A stretch of 9,401 bases of DNA from JBOHHR01 sp050740975 (lineage in GTDB: Bacteria; Pseudomonadota; Gammaproteobacteria; JBOHHR01). The DNA is taken from contig JBOIEE010000089.1 in NCBI GenBank assembly GCA_050740975.1, positions 1-9,401 of the forward strand, read 5' to 3'. The notes below the pieces were generated by a model, which had not been told where the DNA came from, searched no databases, and was given only the letters and a program-made list of their open reading frames with translations. Both the position numbers and the translations under genes were made by a program. This document shows, one piece after another, positions 1 to 5,299 of the stretch (its first letter is position 1; each line of letters starts with the position of its first letter).

Positions 1-449
1 ACGTAGGCCGCCTTGTAGCATAAAATATCCGCCGTTTGTAATAACGGATAGCCCAAGAAGCCGTAAGTTGCCAAGTCCTTATCCCTCAATTTCTCCTGCT
101 GATCTTTGTAGGTCGGAACCCGCTCCAGCCAGGACAGCGGCGTCACCATAGATAACAATAAGTGCAGCTCGGCGTGCTCAGGCACGCGTGATTGGATAAA
201 CAGAATCGCTTCTCCCGGGTTGATTCCCGCCGCCAGCCAGTCGATCACGATGTCCCACACGCTGTCGGAGATAATGGCGGTGTCCTCGTAGTGGGTGGTC
301 AGTGCGTGCCAATCCGCTACGAAAAAAAAGCATTCGTACTCGTGTTGTAGCTTCATCCAGTTCTTTAATACCCCGTGGTAGTGACCCAGATGAAGTTGGC
401 CGGTGGGCCGCATCCCCGAAAGGACACGGCTATTCGCAGATCCGTTCAC
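1..449 (-). CDS. trpS: Tryptophanyl-tRNA synthetase, N-terminal part (gene runs off the left edge)
   Basis: Class I aminoacyl-tRNA synthetase that charges tRNA-Trp with tryptophan in the cytoplasm. The visible 149 codons begin VNGSANSRVLSGMRPTGQLH, and the ATP-binding HIGH-type signature appears as HLGH at residues 20-23. Further Rossmann-fold motifs typical of TrpS follow: FFFVADWHALTT, then AAGINPGEAILFIQS, then LLSMVTPLSWLERVP. The frame is open to the window edge, so the KMSKS loop and anticodon-binding part are missing only because the window ends. I chose the GTG at 449-447 because the conserved RVLSGMRPTG lies just after it and AGGAG stands six bases upstream (460-456). The Met at residue 13 would cut off that conserved segment. 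The coding strand has a T8 run (329-322) encoding Phe-Phe-Phe. It is transcribed away from yciB, with its own candidate promoter in the spacer. Confidence 0.96.
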   Translation of the reverse strand, partial: MNGSANSRVLSGMRPTGQLHLGHYHGVLKNWMKLQHEYECFFFVADWHALTTHYEDTAIISDSVWDIVIDWLAAGINPGEAILFIQSRVPEHAELHLLLSMVTPLSWLERVPTYKDQQEKLRDKDLATYGFLGYPLLQTADILCYKAAY

Positions 450-556
450 GAGAATCTCCTACCGACAGAACACCGTTCGTGGAACTTTGCTATCTGCACT
501 TTTACGTGTCGCTATTCGATAAAAGACCGAGAAGCGATTTATTGAACTCGCTTTCT

Positions 557-585
557 ATACTATCATCGCGGCAGCGTCTGGCCAA
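557..585 (-). promoter_or_regulatory. Candidate sigma-70 promoter for trpS
   Basis: Read on the minus strand, TTGGCC (585-580, 4 of 6 matches to TTGACA) is followed after exactly 17 bases by TAGTAT (562-557, 4 of 6 matches to TATAAT). Transcription would start near 550 and give a leader of about 100 bases before the trpS GTG. The elements and spacing are visible; promoter activity is inferred. Confidence 0.35.
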
Positions 586-630
586 CTCGTACCACCTAAA
601 GGGCATCCCCTATCAAGCCGGTTAACAGGG

Positions 631-675
631 CACCACAGGTCGCGCGCTGTCGATGATGAGATCGACCTGCTGGTG
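631..675. repeat. Long imperfect inverted repeat (12-bp stem, one bulge)
   Basis: CACCACAGGTCG (631-642) pairs with CGACCTG-C-TGGTG (663-675). This gives 12 base pairs with one unpaired C at 670 and a 20-base loop. A competing inner hairpin, GTCGAT/ATCGAC, lies at 649-654 and 661-666. No T run follows, so it is not an intrinsic terminator by itself. It may be a folded RNA element or the two halves of a protein site. Confidence 0.6.
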
Positions 676-682
676 GGGGACT

Positions 683-759
683 CGGGCGTGTTTGCAGAAT
701 CTCGACCATGACTGGCTCCTAAGCGGGAGTGCTTACTGTCTGATCCACGCCCGTTTTTT
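683..759 (+). terminator. Structured element closing in an 8-bp G+C stem and six T
   Basis: CGGGCGTG (683-690) pairs perfectly with CACGCCCG (746-753), and T6 (754-759) follows at once. Inside, CAGA (695-698) can pair with TCTG (739-742), and GCTCC (715-719) with GGAGT (726-730, one G-T pair), giving a three-tier arm. A G+C stem ending in six T resembles an intrinsic terminator, but the 55-base insert is much longer than a usual terminator loop. With no protein gene upstream on this strand, it may be the 3' end of a small RNA or part of a yciB leader. Confidence 0.4.
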
Positions 760-769
760 GGTTTATTAT
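740..769 (+). promoter_or_regulatory. Weak candidate promoter for the yciB operon
   Basis: TATTAT (764-769, 5 of 6 matches to TATAAT) lies in an A+T-rich patch. The best upstream element at 18-base spacing is CTGATC (740-745), which matches TTGACA at only three positions. Transcription would start near 776 and leave a leader of about 190 bases that includes the hairpins at 811-844 and 848-875. Confidence 0.25.
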
Positions 770-810
770 ATGAACGCTCTAAGAAACCCTTTCACGGGAT
801 CTTTCAGAGT

Positions 811-844
811 AGAAGAGCAAAAAAAGCTCGGTTTTTGCTTTTCT
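811..844. terminator. 13-bp A+T-rich hairpin, terminator-like on both strands
   Basis: AGAAGAGCAAAAA (811-823) pairs with TTTTTGCTTTTCT (832-844): 13 pairs, one of them G-T, around the 8-base loop AAGCTCGG. An alternative fold, GAGC/GCTC around seven A, is followed by GGTTTTTGCTTTT. Either fold gives T-rich sequence after a stem on the plus strand, and the minus strand is similar. It could be a bidirectional terminator, or a leader hairpin if transcription starts upstream. Confidence 0.4.
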
Positions 845-847
845 CCG

Positions 848-875
848 TTTCTCAAATAGTTACATATTCGAGAAA
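848..875. repeat. Near-perfect 11-bp dyad upstream of yciB
   Basis: TTTCTCAAATA (848-858) and TATTCGAGAAA (865-875) are complementary at 10 of 11 positions around the six-base centre GTTACA; the only mismatch is A854/C869. It starts four bases after the 811-844 hairpin and lies 90 bases before the yciB start. An operator for an unknown dimeric regulator or an RNA hairpin are both possible. Confidence 0.5.
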
Positions 876-965
876 GGCGCGGTACATCTTTATGCCGCCA
901 GAAAGCTCTGGATTTAATCAGAGTTTCCATAGTGCAACAAGACGCGTGAAGAAGGTGATAAGCGA

Positions 966-1523
966 ATGAAGTTTTTGTTCGATCTGTTCCCCGTCATTCT
1001 GTTTTTTGTCGCTTTCAAGATCCCCGATGACCCGCGGCAAGGGATCTTGTTGGCAACAGCGGTGGCCATCGCTGCCTCGCTGCTGCAGACAGCATGGCAT
1101 TGGTTCAAGCATCGCCGCCTTGAAAGCATGCACCTGATTACCTTGGTTCTGCTGCTGGTTCTGGGGGGGGCGACTTTGGTTCTACAGGACGAACGCTTTA
1201 TCAAATGGAAGCCTACGGCGGTAAACTGGCTTTTCGCGTTAGCCTTCCTTGGTAGTGAATACTTTAGTAACAAGAACCTGGTGCAGCGCATGCTGGAGCG
1301 AAACGTGGAGCTGCCTGCCGCCGTATGGACGCGACTGAATACGAGTTGGGCGGTGTTTTTCGTGCTATTGGGCACTGCCAATCTATACGTAGCATTCAAT
1401 TTTGCCACCGAGACTTGGGTTAACTTCAAACTTTTTGGCTTGATGGGTTTGACCGTGTTGTTCGTCTTCGCCCAAGCCTTTTACTTGGCTCGGCATGCAA
1501 GCCCAAGAGACATGGAGGGATAA
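966..1523 (+). CDS. yciB: YciB/IspZ family inner membrane protein (septation protein A)
   Basis: Integral inner-membrane protein of 185 residues, near the usual family length of about 180. YciB-family proteins are linked to cell-envelope integrity and septation; the biochemical activity is not established. Hydrophobic segments appear at about residues 3-18, 26-45, 54-73, 82-98, 127-145 and 152-174. The family N-terminus MKFLFDLFPVILFF is present, as are the conserved WKPTAVNWLF near residue 81 and TETWVNFKLFGLMGLT near 148. The ATG at 966 follows AAGGTGA (952-958) at a usable distance, and the protein starts exactly where the family does. It heads a tight operon: the stop is seven bases before yciI. 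Codons 66-69 contain a run of eight G (1163-1170), a possible slippage or sequencing-error site, but the frame is intact as given. Confidence 0.95.
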   Translation: MKFLFDLFPVILFFVAFKIPDDPRQGILLATAVAIAASLLQTAWHWFKHRRLESMHLITLVLLLVLGGATLVLQDERFIKWKPTAVNWLFALAFLGSEYFSNKNLVQRMLERNVELPAAVWTRLNTSWAVFFVLLGTANLYVAFNFATETWVNFKLFGLMGLTVLFVFAQAFYLARHASPRDMEG

Positions 1524-1530
1524 ACCCGGG

Positions 1531-1830
1531 ATGCTGTACGCGATCATCGGCGAAGACGTACAGCAAAGCCTGGAACGGCGGAAACGAGCGCGCGCCGCGC
1601 ACCTCGCGCGGATAGCCGAGCTGGTCCAGCAGGGACGCATTGTGGTGGCTGGCCCGCACCCCGCCATAGACAGCGAGGATCCGGGCGAGGCAGGGTTTAC
1701 CGGAAGCCTAATCGTGGCGGAGTTTGACTCTATAGAAGCAGCGCAAGCCTGGGCAGATGCGGATCCGTATGTGCACGCGGGCGTTTATAAACAGGTATGG
1801 GTGAAACCGTTCAAAAAAGTCCTTCCTTAA
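1531..1830 (+). CDS. yciI: YciI-like protein
   Basis: Small cytoplasmic protein of 99 residues with the ferredoxin-like alpha+beta fold of the YciI (DUF1330/EthD-related) family. Its physiological role is unknown; a catalytic His-Asp pair has been proposed for family members. The sequence is nearly colinear with E. coli YciI: MLYAIIGEDVQQSLERR, then AHLARI (His24), then AGPHPAIDSEDPGEAGFTGS, then AQAWADADPYVHAGVY and the end VKPFKKVLP. I chose the ATG at 1531 because this family begins MLY. The in-frame ATG at 1495 lies inside yciB and would add 12 unrelated residues. A GGAGG core (1514-1518) lies 12 bases upstream, inside the last codons of yciB, so translation is probably coupled. It ends just before bolA. 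Confidence 0.95.
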   Translation: MLYAIIGEDVQQSLERRKRARAAHLARIAELVQQGRIVVAGPHPAIDSEDPGEAGFTGSLIVAEFDSIEAAQAWADADPYVHAGVYKQVWVKPFKKVLP

Positions 1831-1841
1831 GTTTTACCCTG

Positions 1842-2108
1842 ATGGAATCACGTATGGCCTTGGTCCGCGCGCGCTTAGAACAGGGGCTGCAACCCGAGCG
1901 CCTGGAAATCATCGACGAAACCCATAAGCATGTGGGCCATGCCGGCGCAACCCCCGATCGGGGCCACTTCTGCGTGACTATTGTCTCGGAGCGGTTTCGC
2001 CACGTCTCCTCGCTGGAGCGTCACCGCTTGGTCTATGAGACGCTAGGGGATCTCATGCGCACAGATATACACGCCTTAAGCATCAAGGCCTTGGCCCCGG
2101 GCGAGTAA
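1842..2108 (+). CDS. bolA: BolA family protein
   Basis: BolA proteins partner with monothiol glutaredoxins to handle iron-sulfur clusters, and some also act as DNA-binding regulators of morphology and stress genes. This one has 88 residues. The family core is clear: LEIIDETHKHVGHAG (about residues 21-35), GHFCVTIVSERFRHVSSLERHRLVYETL (41-68) and the C-terminal IHALSIKAL with His77, the conserved histidine region used for cluster binding. The long His-rich loop GHAGATPDRGH resembles the BolA1-like group. The start is uncertain. The ATG at 1842 gives the normal family length. An ATG at 1797 would overlap yciI by 34 bases and add 15 residues without likeness to the family, and an ATG at 1854 is also possible. 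None has a strong ribosome site, which suggests coupling to yciI, whose stop is 11 bases upstream of 1842. Confidence 0.93.
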   Translation: MESRMALVRARLEQGLQPERLEIIDETHKHVGHAGATPDRGHFCVTIVSERFRHVSSLERHRLVYETLGDLMRTDIHALSIKALAPGE

Positions 2109-2131
2109 GTGATTCAGACCTCGCGTGCTCG

Positions 2132-3265
2132 ATGACCCCCACCCTGCAGCTGGCCATCGATCTGATCCGGCGGCCCTCCATCACCCCGGAAGATGCGGGT
2201 TGTCAAAAAGTTATCGGTGAGCGCTTGAAACAGCTGGGATTTAAGCTCGAACACCTGTCATTTGCTGAAGTCAATAACCTCTGGGCCACACATGGGCACG
2301 GTAGACCCTTATTCTGCTTCCTCGGTCACACCGATGTCGTTCCTCCCGGAGCGCTCGCGAGTTGGCGTTACGATCCCTTCCAGCCCACTGTCGAGTCGGG
2401 CGTGCTGTACGGACGCGGGGCGGCGGACATGAAAGGCGGTTTAGCGGCTATGGTAACGGCTGCAGAGCGTTTTCTGGGTGACCGGCGGGATCACGCAGGC
2501 ACGATCGCCTTTCTCATAACCAGCGACGAGGAAGGCCCCGCGGTTAACGGTACCGCCGCTGTTGTCCGTCGCCTACAGGATTCGGGGATGGCGATCGATT
2601 GGTGTCTGGTTGGTGAGCCATCGAGCACTATCCAGCTGGGCGATGTGATCAAAAACGGCCGCCGCGGTACCCTCACCGGCGCCCTAAGAGTCATGGGCAC
2701 TCAAGGGCATGTGGCCTATCCCGAAAGAGCTGATAATCCTATTCACCGCGCGCTCCCCGCTCTTGTCGCCTTGTGCGAAGAAAAATGGGATGAGGGAGTA
2801 GCGCCGTTTCCCCCTACCTCGCTCCAGATCTCGAATATCCACGCCGGAATCGGCGCGGACAACGTGATCCCTGCCGAGTTGGAGGTCGTGTTTAACTTCC
2901 GCTACAGCCCGGCGCTGAGCGCGGATAGGCTCAAGTCTATGCTCACACAGATATTGGGACGCTACAGCCTCGACTTCCGGGTGGACTGGCGCCACTGTGG
3001 ACTACCGTTCCTGACTAAGGCTGGCCCGGTGTTGGATGCCGTGACCAAAGCGATCCACGATATCACCGGCCGAACAACCACGCCGTCCACCATCGGCGGC
3101 ACTTCCGACGGCCGCTTTATCGCGCCTATGGGGGCCGAAGTGGTCGAGCTCGGCCCCATAAATGCCAGCATCCATAAGGTAGACGAGCATGTTGCCGTCG
3201 ACGATCTAGATACCCTTTCGGCTATCTACGAGCGGATCCTCTGCCGATTGTTCGACGTTGCGTAA
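2132..3265 (+). CDS. dapE: Succinyl-diaminopimelate desuccinylase
   Basis: Dinuclear zinc M20-family hydrolase that removes succinate from N-succinyl-LL-2,6-diaminopimelate in the succinylase branch of lysine and peptidoglycan precursor synthesis. Its 377 residues match the usual DapE length. Metal and catalytic residues are all in place: His66 and Asp68 in GHTDVVP, Asp99 in GRGAADMKGG, Glu133 (base) and Glu134 in SDEEGPA, Glu162 in GEPSS and His348 in NASIHKVDE. The dimerisation-domain GTQGHVAYPERADNPIH (about 189-205) and GGTSDGRF (322-329) are the DapE-specific signatures that separate it from ArgE and other M20 peptidases. The ATG at 2132 is the only usable start after the bolA stop (23-base gap); the ribosome site is weak. 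It is the last gene of the operon and meets aceA tail to tail. Confidence 0.98.
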   Translation: MTPTLQLAIDLIRRPSITPEDAGCQKVIGERLKQLGFKLEHLSFAEVNNLWATHGHGRPLFCFLGHTDVVPPGALASWRYDPFQPTVESGVLYGRGAADMKGGLAAMVTAAERFLGDRRDHAGTIAFLITSDEEGPAVNGTAAVVRRLQDSGMAIDWCLVGEPSSTIQLGDVIKNGRRGTLTGALRVMGTQGHVAYPERADNPIHRALPALVALCEEKWDEGVAPFPPTSLQISNIHAGIGADNVIPAELEVVFNFRYSPALSADRLKSMLTQILGRYSLDFRVDWRHCGLPFLTKAGPVLDAVTKAIHDITGRTTTPSTIGGTSDGRFIAPMGAEVVELGPINASIHKVDEHVAVDDLDTLSAIYERILCRLFDVA

Positions 3266-3278
3266 ACGTGGGCTTACA

Positions 3279-3303
3279 GACGGCGCGCTATTTCGCCGCC
3301 GTC
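3279..3303. terminator. Possible bidirectional terminator between dapE and aceA
   Basis: GACGGCG (3279-3285) pairs perfectly with CGCCGTC (3297-3303) around an 11-base loop, so the hairpin spans the aceA stop codon. On the plus strand it is followed by TTCCCCTTTT, a poor T run; on the minus strand by TGTAAGCCC, with no T run. It is the only stem in the 22-base convergent gap, so a shared terminator is plausible but weak. Confidence 0.3.
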
Positions 3304-4598
3304 TTCCCCTTTTGGAACTGCGCTTCTTCTGTGGATCCCTTCAGAGCCGTTACCGAAGATACCCCACCTTGAATGGTTTTGGTGACGTCGTCGAAGTAGC
3401 CCGCACCTACCTCCGCCTGATGGCTAGCGAAGGTATAACCCCTGCTGACGGCCGCAAACTCCTTCTCCTGCACCATCTCCACGTAGGCTGTCATGCCCTG
3501 CTTTACATAATTCTCCGCTAGGTCATACATGTTGTACCACATGCTGTGGATCCCGGCCAAAGTGATGAATTGGTACTTGTACCCCATAGCGCCCAATTCC
3601 TTGTGGAACCTAGCGATGGCCGAGTCATCCAGATTCTTTTTCCAGTTGAATGAAGGAGAGCAGTTATAAGCCAACAGCTGGTCGGGATATTCCTTGCGTA
3701 TGGCCTGTGCAAAACGCTTAGCTTCACCCATATCCGGTACCGCTGTCTCACACCAGATAAGGTCTGCATACGGGGCGTAGGACAAGCCCCGGTCGATCGC
3801 TTGTTCCAAGCTGGCTCTGGTATGAAAGAAGCCTTCCGCCGTGCGCTCGCCGGTGATGAAGCGGTGGTCGCGTTCATCGATGTCTGAAGTCAGCAACGCG
3901 GCAGCGTTGGCGTCGGTCCGCGCAAGCAACACCGTCGGCACACCACAGACGTCGGCGGCTAAGCGGGCTGCGGTCAGCTTTTGGATCGCCTCTTGGGTTG
4001 GGACCAAGACCTTTCCGCCCATATGCCCGCACTTTTTTACCGAAGCGAGTTGGTCCTCAAAATGCACGCCGGCCGCACCCGCCTCGATCATCGCTTTCAT
4101 CAACTCAAAGGCATTGAGCACACCGCCAAAGCCCGCCTCCGCATCCGCGACAATGGGAGCGAAGTAATCGATGTCGTTCTTAGCTTTCGCCCATTGGATT
4201 TCATCGGCACGCTTGAACGCGTTGTTGATCCGACGCACCACGGCAGGAACGGAGCTCACCGCGTAAAGGGATTGGTCAGGATACATGGTCTCGCTCGCAT
4301 TGGCGTCGGCGGCAACCTGCCAACCGGACAAATAGATCGCCTTTACCCCAGCCTTGACTTGTTGTACCGCCTGTCCTCCCGTCAGCGCCCCCAAGCAGCC
4401 GACAAAGAGTTCTTGGTTAACCAGCTTCCATAGCTTCTCGGCGCCACGTCGGGCTAAGGTGTACTGGATAGGGACGCTTCCTCGAAGCCGTACGACGTCG
4501 GCGGCCGAATAGTCGCGCTTAACCCCTTTCCAGCGCGCGCTGGTCACCCATTCCTGCTCTAATTGCTTGGTTTGAATTTGAATATCGTCGATCGCCAT
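3288..4598 (-). CDS. aceA: Isocitrate lyase
   Basis: Cleaves isocitrate to glyoxylate and succinate, the first step of the glyoxylate bypass used for growth on acetate and fatty acids. Its 436 residues match the E. coli-type short enzyme (434). The catalytic KKCGH loop is at residues 188-192 with Cys190. Magnesium-site sequence ADAEAGFGG is at 151-159, the substrate-binding NCSPSFNW at 312-319 and the SGWQVAAD segment at 91-98. KKCGH and this overall layout separate it from methylisocitrate lyase (PrpB) and oxaloacetate decarboxylase relatives. The ATG at 4598 follows AGGAG at 4611-4607, a strong ribosome site. No malate synthase or aceK is present in the window. It is transcribed alone, divergent from clpS and convergent with dapE. 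Confidence 0.98.
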   Translation of the reverse strand: MAIDDIQIQTKQLEQEWVTSARWKGVKRDYSAADVVRLRGSVPIQYTLARRGAEKLWKLVNQELFVGCLGALTGGQAVQQVKAGVKAIYLSGWQVAADANASETMYPDQSLYAVSSVPAVVRRINNAFKRADEIQWAKAKNDIDYFAPIVADAEAGFGGVLNAFELMKAMIEAGAAGVHFEDQLASVKKCGHMGGKVLVPTQEAIQKLTAARLAADVCGVPTVLLARTDANAAALLTSDIDERDHRFITGERTAEGFFHTRASLEQAIDRGLSYAPYADLIWCETAVPDMGEAKRFAQAIRKEYPDQLLAYNCSPSFNWKKNLDDSAIARFHKELGAMGYKYQFITLAGIHSMWYNMYDLAENYVKQGMTAYVEMVQEKEFAAVSRGYTFASHQAEVGAGYFDDVTKTIQGGVSSVTALKGSTEEAQFQKGKTAAK

Positions 4599-4799
4599 GA
4601 ACGTTCTCCTGCCACAAAGCTGCTATAATCAATGTCCGCACGCCCTTCCCATTACGATAGATTGGTGGTGTCAAGTGCTCCAAAGGCAAATGCCACACCA
4701 TATTTTGGATCCGCATTGCGTTTCACAACCAGGTTGCACCCGTGGTCGTCACCTGTTCCAAGGCGCTCAGTTTTTCGGCGCTTCTTGTTATGTTCTGGT

Positions 4800-4831
4800 A
4801 CGTTACGTTGCAGCGCATCATTTGTCAAATG
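4800..4831 (-). promoter_or_regulatory. Candidate aceA promoter with an overlapping dyad
   Basis: On the minus strand, an exact TTGACA (4828-4823) precedes TAACGT (4805-4800, 3 of 6 matches to TATAAT) by 17 bases. The upstream hexamer sits inside the dyad CATTTG-T-CAAATG (4819-4831), so a bound repressor could block polymerase. Transcription would start near 4793, giving a leader of about 195 bases. A second TTGACA at 4674-4669 lies nearer the gene but lacks a good downstream hexamer. Confidence 0.3.
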
Positions 4832-4865
4832 TGGGGTAGGCGCTAAAACCGTGTGAAACCCAACA

Positions 4866-4895
4866 CTGAGAAACGGGAAAGCACCGCGATATAAT
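4866..4895 (+). promoter_or_regulatory. Candidate clpS-clpA promoter
   Basis: An exact TATAAT (4890-4895) is preceded at 18 bases by CTGAGA (4866-4871, 4 of 6 matches to TTGACA). Transcription would begin near 4902, about 43 bases before the clpS ATG. AGGGG at 4917-4921 is the only purine-rich ribosome-like tract and lies rather far from the start. No other promoter as good lies between aceA and clpS. Confidence 0.5.
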
Positions 4896-4907
4896 AAAAC
4901 CGCGGTG
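4882..4907. repeat. Inverted repeat enclosing the clpS -10 hexamer
   Basis: CACCGCG (4882-4888) and CGCGGTG (4901-4907) are perfect complements around a 12-base A+T-rich centre that contains the TATAAT. Allowing one G-T pair, the arms extend to AAAGCACCGCG and CGCGGTGTTTT. ACCGCG also recurs as a direct repeat 16 bases apart (4883 and 4899). Since transcription would begin inside the right arm, an operator fits better than an RNA terminator, although a stem followed by TTTT also resembles one. Confidence 0.5.
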
Positions 4908-4944
4908 TTTTGAGATAGGGGTAAGTTATTGGCGATACGAATCC

Positions 4945-5271
4945 ATGTCTAACCCGAAGGAAAACGTTAATAATATAAGCAACGATACGGCGGTTAAGGA
5001 AGCACCCCCGCGGGTAAAAAAGCCACCCTTGTACCAGGTGGTTCTGTTAAATGACGACTTTACGCCCATGGACTTCGTGGTTCATGTATTGGAACATTTC
5101 TTCTGCTTGAATCGAACCAAGGCAACGCAAATAATGTTAGAAGTACACACCCGCGGAAAAGGGGTGTGCGGTGTTTTTACCCGCGAGATCGCCGAAACGA
5201 AAGTCTCCCAGGTAAATGCCTACTCCAGAGATAATCAACACCCCTTGTTATGCACTCTGGAAAAGGTTTGA
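4945..5271 (+). CDS. clpS: ATP-dependent Clp protease adaptor ClpS
   Basis: Adaptor that recognises N-degrons (Leu, Phe, Tyr, Trp) and delivers those proteins to ClpAP. It has 108 residues: a flexible N-terminal extension of about 28 residues, then the folded core from PPLYQVVLLNDDFTPMDFV. The N-degron pocket is present: Asn36, Asp37, Asp38, Thr40 and Met42 in NDDFTPM, with Val67 and His68 in LEVHTRGKG. The C-terminal half (GVFTREIAETKVSQVNAYSR, about 76-95) also matches the family. The ATG at 4945 is the only start that leaves a normal-length extension; the ribosome site is weak. clpA follows after 28 bases, the standard arrangement, which indicates co-expression. Confidence 0.98.
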   Translation: MSNPKENVNNISNDTAVKEAPPRVKKPPLYQVVLLNDDFTPMDFVVHVLEHFFCLNRTKATQIMLEVHTRGKGVCGVFTREIAETKVSQVNAYSRDNQHPLLCTLEKV

Positions 5272-5299
5272 CCCAATGACCACTTGAGCCAAAAAGCAC

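Larger units (their letters stand above)
450..965. other. 516-base spacer between divergent trpS and yciB, rich in inverted repeats
   Basis: I see no convincing protein gene here. The longer open frames have no family resemblance, no ribosome site or no start codon, and they overlap strong hairpins. The stretch holds a candidate trpS promoter, several inverted repeats between 631 and 926, and the yciB ribosome site. Two further weak hairpins, not listed separately, are AAGA-CCC/GGG-TCTT at 781-803 and AAGCTCTG/CAGAGTTT (one G-T pair) at 903-926. Confidence 0.7.
4599..4944. other. 346-base divergent control region between aceA and clpS
   Basis: No gene is convincing here. Two overlapping plus-strand frames of 74 and 80 codons (from 4632 and 4597) have no recognisable family, no good ribosome site and disagree with each other. 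The stretch holds the aceA ribosome site, two exact TTGACA hexamers on the minus strand (4828-4823 and 4674-4669), a plus-strand TGCTATAAT (4621-4629) with no good upstream hexamer, and the clpS promoter with its inverted repeat. Confidence 0.65.

Noticed and set aside
523..711. Plus-strand open frame containing the protein-like DEIDLLVGDSGVFAESRP
   Set aside because: It has no ATG or GTG before its last dozen codons, overlaps the strong hairpins at 631 and 683, and I could not place it in a family. A faint likeness to the C-terminal part of Sua5/YrdC proteins needs gaps and is too weak to call a pseudogene.
653..859. 68-codon plus-strand frame in the trpS-yciB spacer
   Set aside because: No ribosome site, no family, unusual composition, and it runs through several inverted repeats.
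450..965. Search for tRNA, tmRNA, 6S, SRP or RNase P RNA in the largest spacer
   Set aside because: None of the familiar conserved sequences of these RNAs was found, so no known RNA class is called.
914..1429. Long minus-strand frame opposite yciB
   Set aside because: Antisense to a clear membrane-protein gene; the composition is the mirror of yciB codons and no motif is seen.
4632..4856. 74-codon frame after a plus-strand TGCTATAAT upstream of clpS
   Set aside because: No ribosome site or family. TATAAT has no matching -35, and a second frame of similar length overlaps it, as expected by chance.
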